Shown: positions 61,614-64,000 of the stretch, one piece after another
Position numbering within the stretch: the first letter of the stretch is position 1
Layout of the letters: every line of letters begins with the position of its first letter
DNA from: Epithemia pelagica
Lineage: Eukaryota; Bacillariophyta; Bacillariophyceae; Surirellales; Surirellaceae
DNA length: 64,000 nt
Reading direction: 5' to 3'
NCBI GenBank assembly: GCA_946965045.2
Contig: OX337230.1
Location: 2,914,001 to 2,978,000 of the forward strand
Program-made: the position numbers and the translations under genes
The notes under the pieces: model-generated
Databases searched by the model: none
What the model was told of the DNA's origin: nothing
The model's input: the letters and a program-made list of their open reading frames with translations, nothing else

Positions 61614-64000
61614 ATGGCGACAAAGACTGCCGCATTGCGCGCCACGGCCTCGACCTTTGTGCCATCGTCCGCCACTGTCGACAAGGACACTTTGACTGCT
61701 TCTACGAAAGCTCCGACCAACCAAACCAAAAACCTGTCCTCTGTAATGACGCAACCTCCCTCAATGAAGACTACCTCGTCGTCGACGGTGAGTACAACGA
61801 CTCCTACCACATCGAGCAGTACCTCATTGGACGAAGCATCGACCCGGGAACTGGAAACTCCTCAGAAACAAGTCAAAGACGATGAAGATTTCAAGTTATT
61901 TACTGGAACTGCGACTCCTGTAGATAAAGAAGAACGAAAGCAGCAACAACAACAGCCAGAAACGGGTTCAGAAGAATCTGTACCACCACTGTGCCAGGAG
62001 AAGGACATTGCCGACAAGGACACAAAGCACGAGGAATCTCCTTCCTCGAACGAACCAACAAACGAGTCAAAGGAATCTTTGGCATCAACAACCATTTCGC
62101 CAGGTGATGAAGTGTCTATTGCTCAGGAGGATGTCGATAAAACAGAGTCATCATCTACGCCGCCGTCCTCTAGCACTGCCCCAAATAGTGATCGCTTCGT
62201 TTCTCCAAAGGATTTTGATTTGCTCAAGGTGGTTGGTATGGGTGCCTTTGGAAAAGTCTTGCAAGTGCGCAATCGACAAAACAAACATGTCTTGGCCATG
62301 AAGGTTATTTCCAAACGCGTTCTCAAACGCAAGAGTGGCTATGTGGAAAATATCCGGGCCGAACGTGATATATTGACTCGCGTGAGCAATCATCCCTTTG
62401 TGGTTACCATGCATTGTTCCTTTCAAACCAAGGAAAAGTTGTTCTTAATCATGGACTTCTTGGCTGGAGGAGAATTGTTTTTGCGATTGGGACGAGAAGG
62501 CATTTTTCTGGAAAAGACGGCGGCCTTTTATTTGGCGGAAATTGTCTTGGCATTGGATCATTTGCATATTATGGGAGTCTTGCATCGCGATTTGAAACCC
62601 GAAAATATCTTGTTGGGCAGCGATGGACATGTCTGCTTGACTGACTTTGGACTTGCCAAAGACTTTAGAGGACCGCGCGGGGGCGGGAACAAGACAAATC
62701 AAACCGAGGAACGTTCGTCTTCGGTGACACCAGACGAGGAGGAAGAAACAAACGAAGAATCGTTTCGTGCATTGACGATTTGTGGAACCCAGGTAAGGGA
62801 AGATTCGTTTGTCAACAAGAGGAAGAAATCATGCGATCCTTTTCTCTGCTTTTTGAATGCTCATGTTGGCTTGTCTCTGTGTTGATTGAATGAATCACTA
62901 GGAATACATGGCACCAGAGATGCTGGCGAGACAGGGCTATGGACGGGCGGCCGACTATTGGAGTTTGGGTTGCATTGCCTTTGAAATGTTGTCAGGCCTG
63001 CCTCCGTTTCAACGAAAACGTAATGAGGGGAGCAAGGATTTGTTTCGTAAAATCATGTCAGAAAAAGTGAAAATGCCATCGGGTGCCTCCGCTGAAGCCT
63101 GTAAGTTACTCAAAGGACTACTGAATCGTAATGTCCTGGCTCGATTGGGTACAGCCAAGAGCACCATGTTTGAAACAGGAGGTGTTGCTGGATTAAAGGC
63201 ACAGAGATTCTTTAGTGTCAAGGGATACATTACTGATTGGGATTTGCTGGAAAAGAAACAAATGACACCACCAGAAAACTTGTCCGTTGAAGGAGAAAAC
63301 GATTTGCAGCATTTTCACTCTGATTTTACCAATATGACGTTGCCTCGGTCCGTCGTGGAAATGAATCGAGATGATTTTCATCCTCGAAGAGTCGAGTCGG
63401 ATTTGTTTCGTGGATTTTCCTTTATTCAACAAGACTTTGAATTGCCACAACGAGATGAAATGACCCTCAAAACCTATTGGGAAGCCCAAGCAGAAGGTGA
63501 TGGTGAATCCGTTTCCGACGTGGCCTCGAGCAAAGTCGAAGAGCCGACTGAAGCGACAGATGCACAACCGGAGAAAAAGAAACGACCACCCCGCAAACGC
63601 AAGAAAAAGAACAATGCCAACCAAAAGGATGGAGTCGAGTCTGTGCCAACTACGCCTGCACCATCGACAGTAGGTGCACCGAGCAGTAATGGGGAGGCGG
63701 AAGAAGATGCAGCCGCAAGAGACCTTGACGCCCAAACTTCAACCAGGGACACCGCTACGATATTGTCGGCGAATGCAACAGGTGAGGAAAAGAGTACAGT
63801 AGCCAATGCTCAGCAGTCCACACAAAGTAATGAGCAGACAGGAAAGCCTTCTTCGTCTAGTAACAACGATGCCATGTCAGCAAAACCGTCGAGTTCAAAT
63901 CAGCAAAACAAGGGTGCTTGGTCTCAAACAGGACAACAGCAGAAGCCAATTACACCACTTACTGCATCACCCCGTCAAACGACCCAAAATACACAAGAGA
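61614..64000 (+). CDS. AGC-family serine/threonine protein kinase, 3' end off the window
   Basis: Exon 1 is 61614-62792, exon 2 starts at 62902 and is open to the window edge. The first ~200 residues are Ser/Thr/Gln-rich and disordered. The kinase domain starts at FDLLKVVGMGAFGKV (Gly loop at ~208), with AMKVI (ATP Lys), HRDLKPEN (~324), DFGLAK (~344), a basic insert (GPRGGGNKTNQ) in the activation segment, TICGTQ and, across the intron, EYMAPEM. The AGC-type C-terminal tail has the hydrophobic motif FRGFSF (F-x-x-F-S-F), where upstream kinases or TORC2-type complexes phosphorylate. It is closest in pattern to S6K/SGK/PKA-like enzymes. A Lys-rich tract and a long disordered tail follow. The domain calls are secure; the subgroup is not. 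Confidence 0.88.

Noticed and set aside
61460..61885. ORF overlapping the kinase start
   Set aside because: Different frame from the kinase, no motif, and it begins upstream without an ATG context.

Overview
The window looks like nuclear DNA of a diatom, probably a pennate one. Most genes are single-exon or carry short GT-AG introns (about 70-240 bp). Several proteins start with hydrophobic leaders followed by an A-F/G-F step of the kind used for diatom plastid targeting. The large copia polyprotein has the D-R-G-A protease variant I associate with diatom copia elements. I ran no database search; family names come from motifs read in the translations.

Layout, left to right. 1-2761 (-): five-exon gene for a tyrosine-recombinase-like (Crypton-like) protein, cut by the left edge. 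3085-3288: long imperfect palindrome. 3830-4468 (+): helicase-associated-domain gene with a late frameshift. 5054-6233: two tandem copies of a 568-bp repeat with inverted ends. 6771-10508 (+): MscS-type mechanosensitive channel. 11000-12419 (-): NIPA/DMT-like transporter. 13258-14739 (-): secreted or plastid-targeted Tyr/Gly-rich protein. 15395-17161 (+): P-loop NTPase with a possible nuclease tail. 17634-20053 (+): multi-pass membrane protein. 20663-21451 (-): hypothetical protein. 21695-23293 (+): FtsH-like M41 peptidase lacking the AAA module. 24120-25520 (+): triose-phosphate-transporter-family protein. 26237-26464 (-): possible small secreted Cys-rich peptide. 26985-27956 (-): PXMP4-type peroxisomal membrane protein. 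28180-30010 (-): plastid-type aldo/keto reductase. The promoter and first exon of that reductase are copied again at 32076-32542, on the far side of a truncated copia fragment. 32916-33395 (+): Tse2-like ADP-ribosyltransferase-fold protein. 33887-35656 and 37109-40048 (-): two large disordered proteins, possibly related. 41386-42974 (-): YCII-domain protein. 43600-45693 (-): UbiA prenyltransferase with a long extra membrane domain, divergent from a frameshifted type III polyketide synthase (46647-47978, +). 61614 to the right edge (+): AGC-family protein kinase.

The most striking structure is 48046-61090. It is a piggyBac transposon with TTAA target duplications, 12-bp terminal inverted repeats and subterminal hairpins. 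It carries a transposase gene and a small zinc-ligand accessory ORF. The transposase gene is split by a full-length copia retrotransposon (49188-57487) with two 758-bp LTRs that differ at only about two positions and a CAACC target duplication. The reading frame is continuous across the insertion site, so the transposase was open before a recent hit. The copia gag-pol is intact and is preceded by a second ORF of unknown function.

The housekeeping genes form no operon or single pathway. The only pair suggesting a joint role is the divergent UbiA prenyltransferase and type III polyketide synthase.
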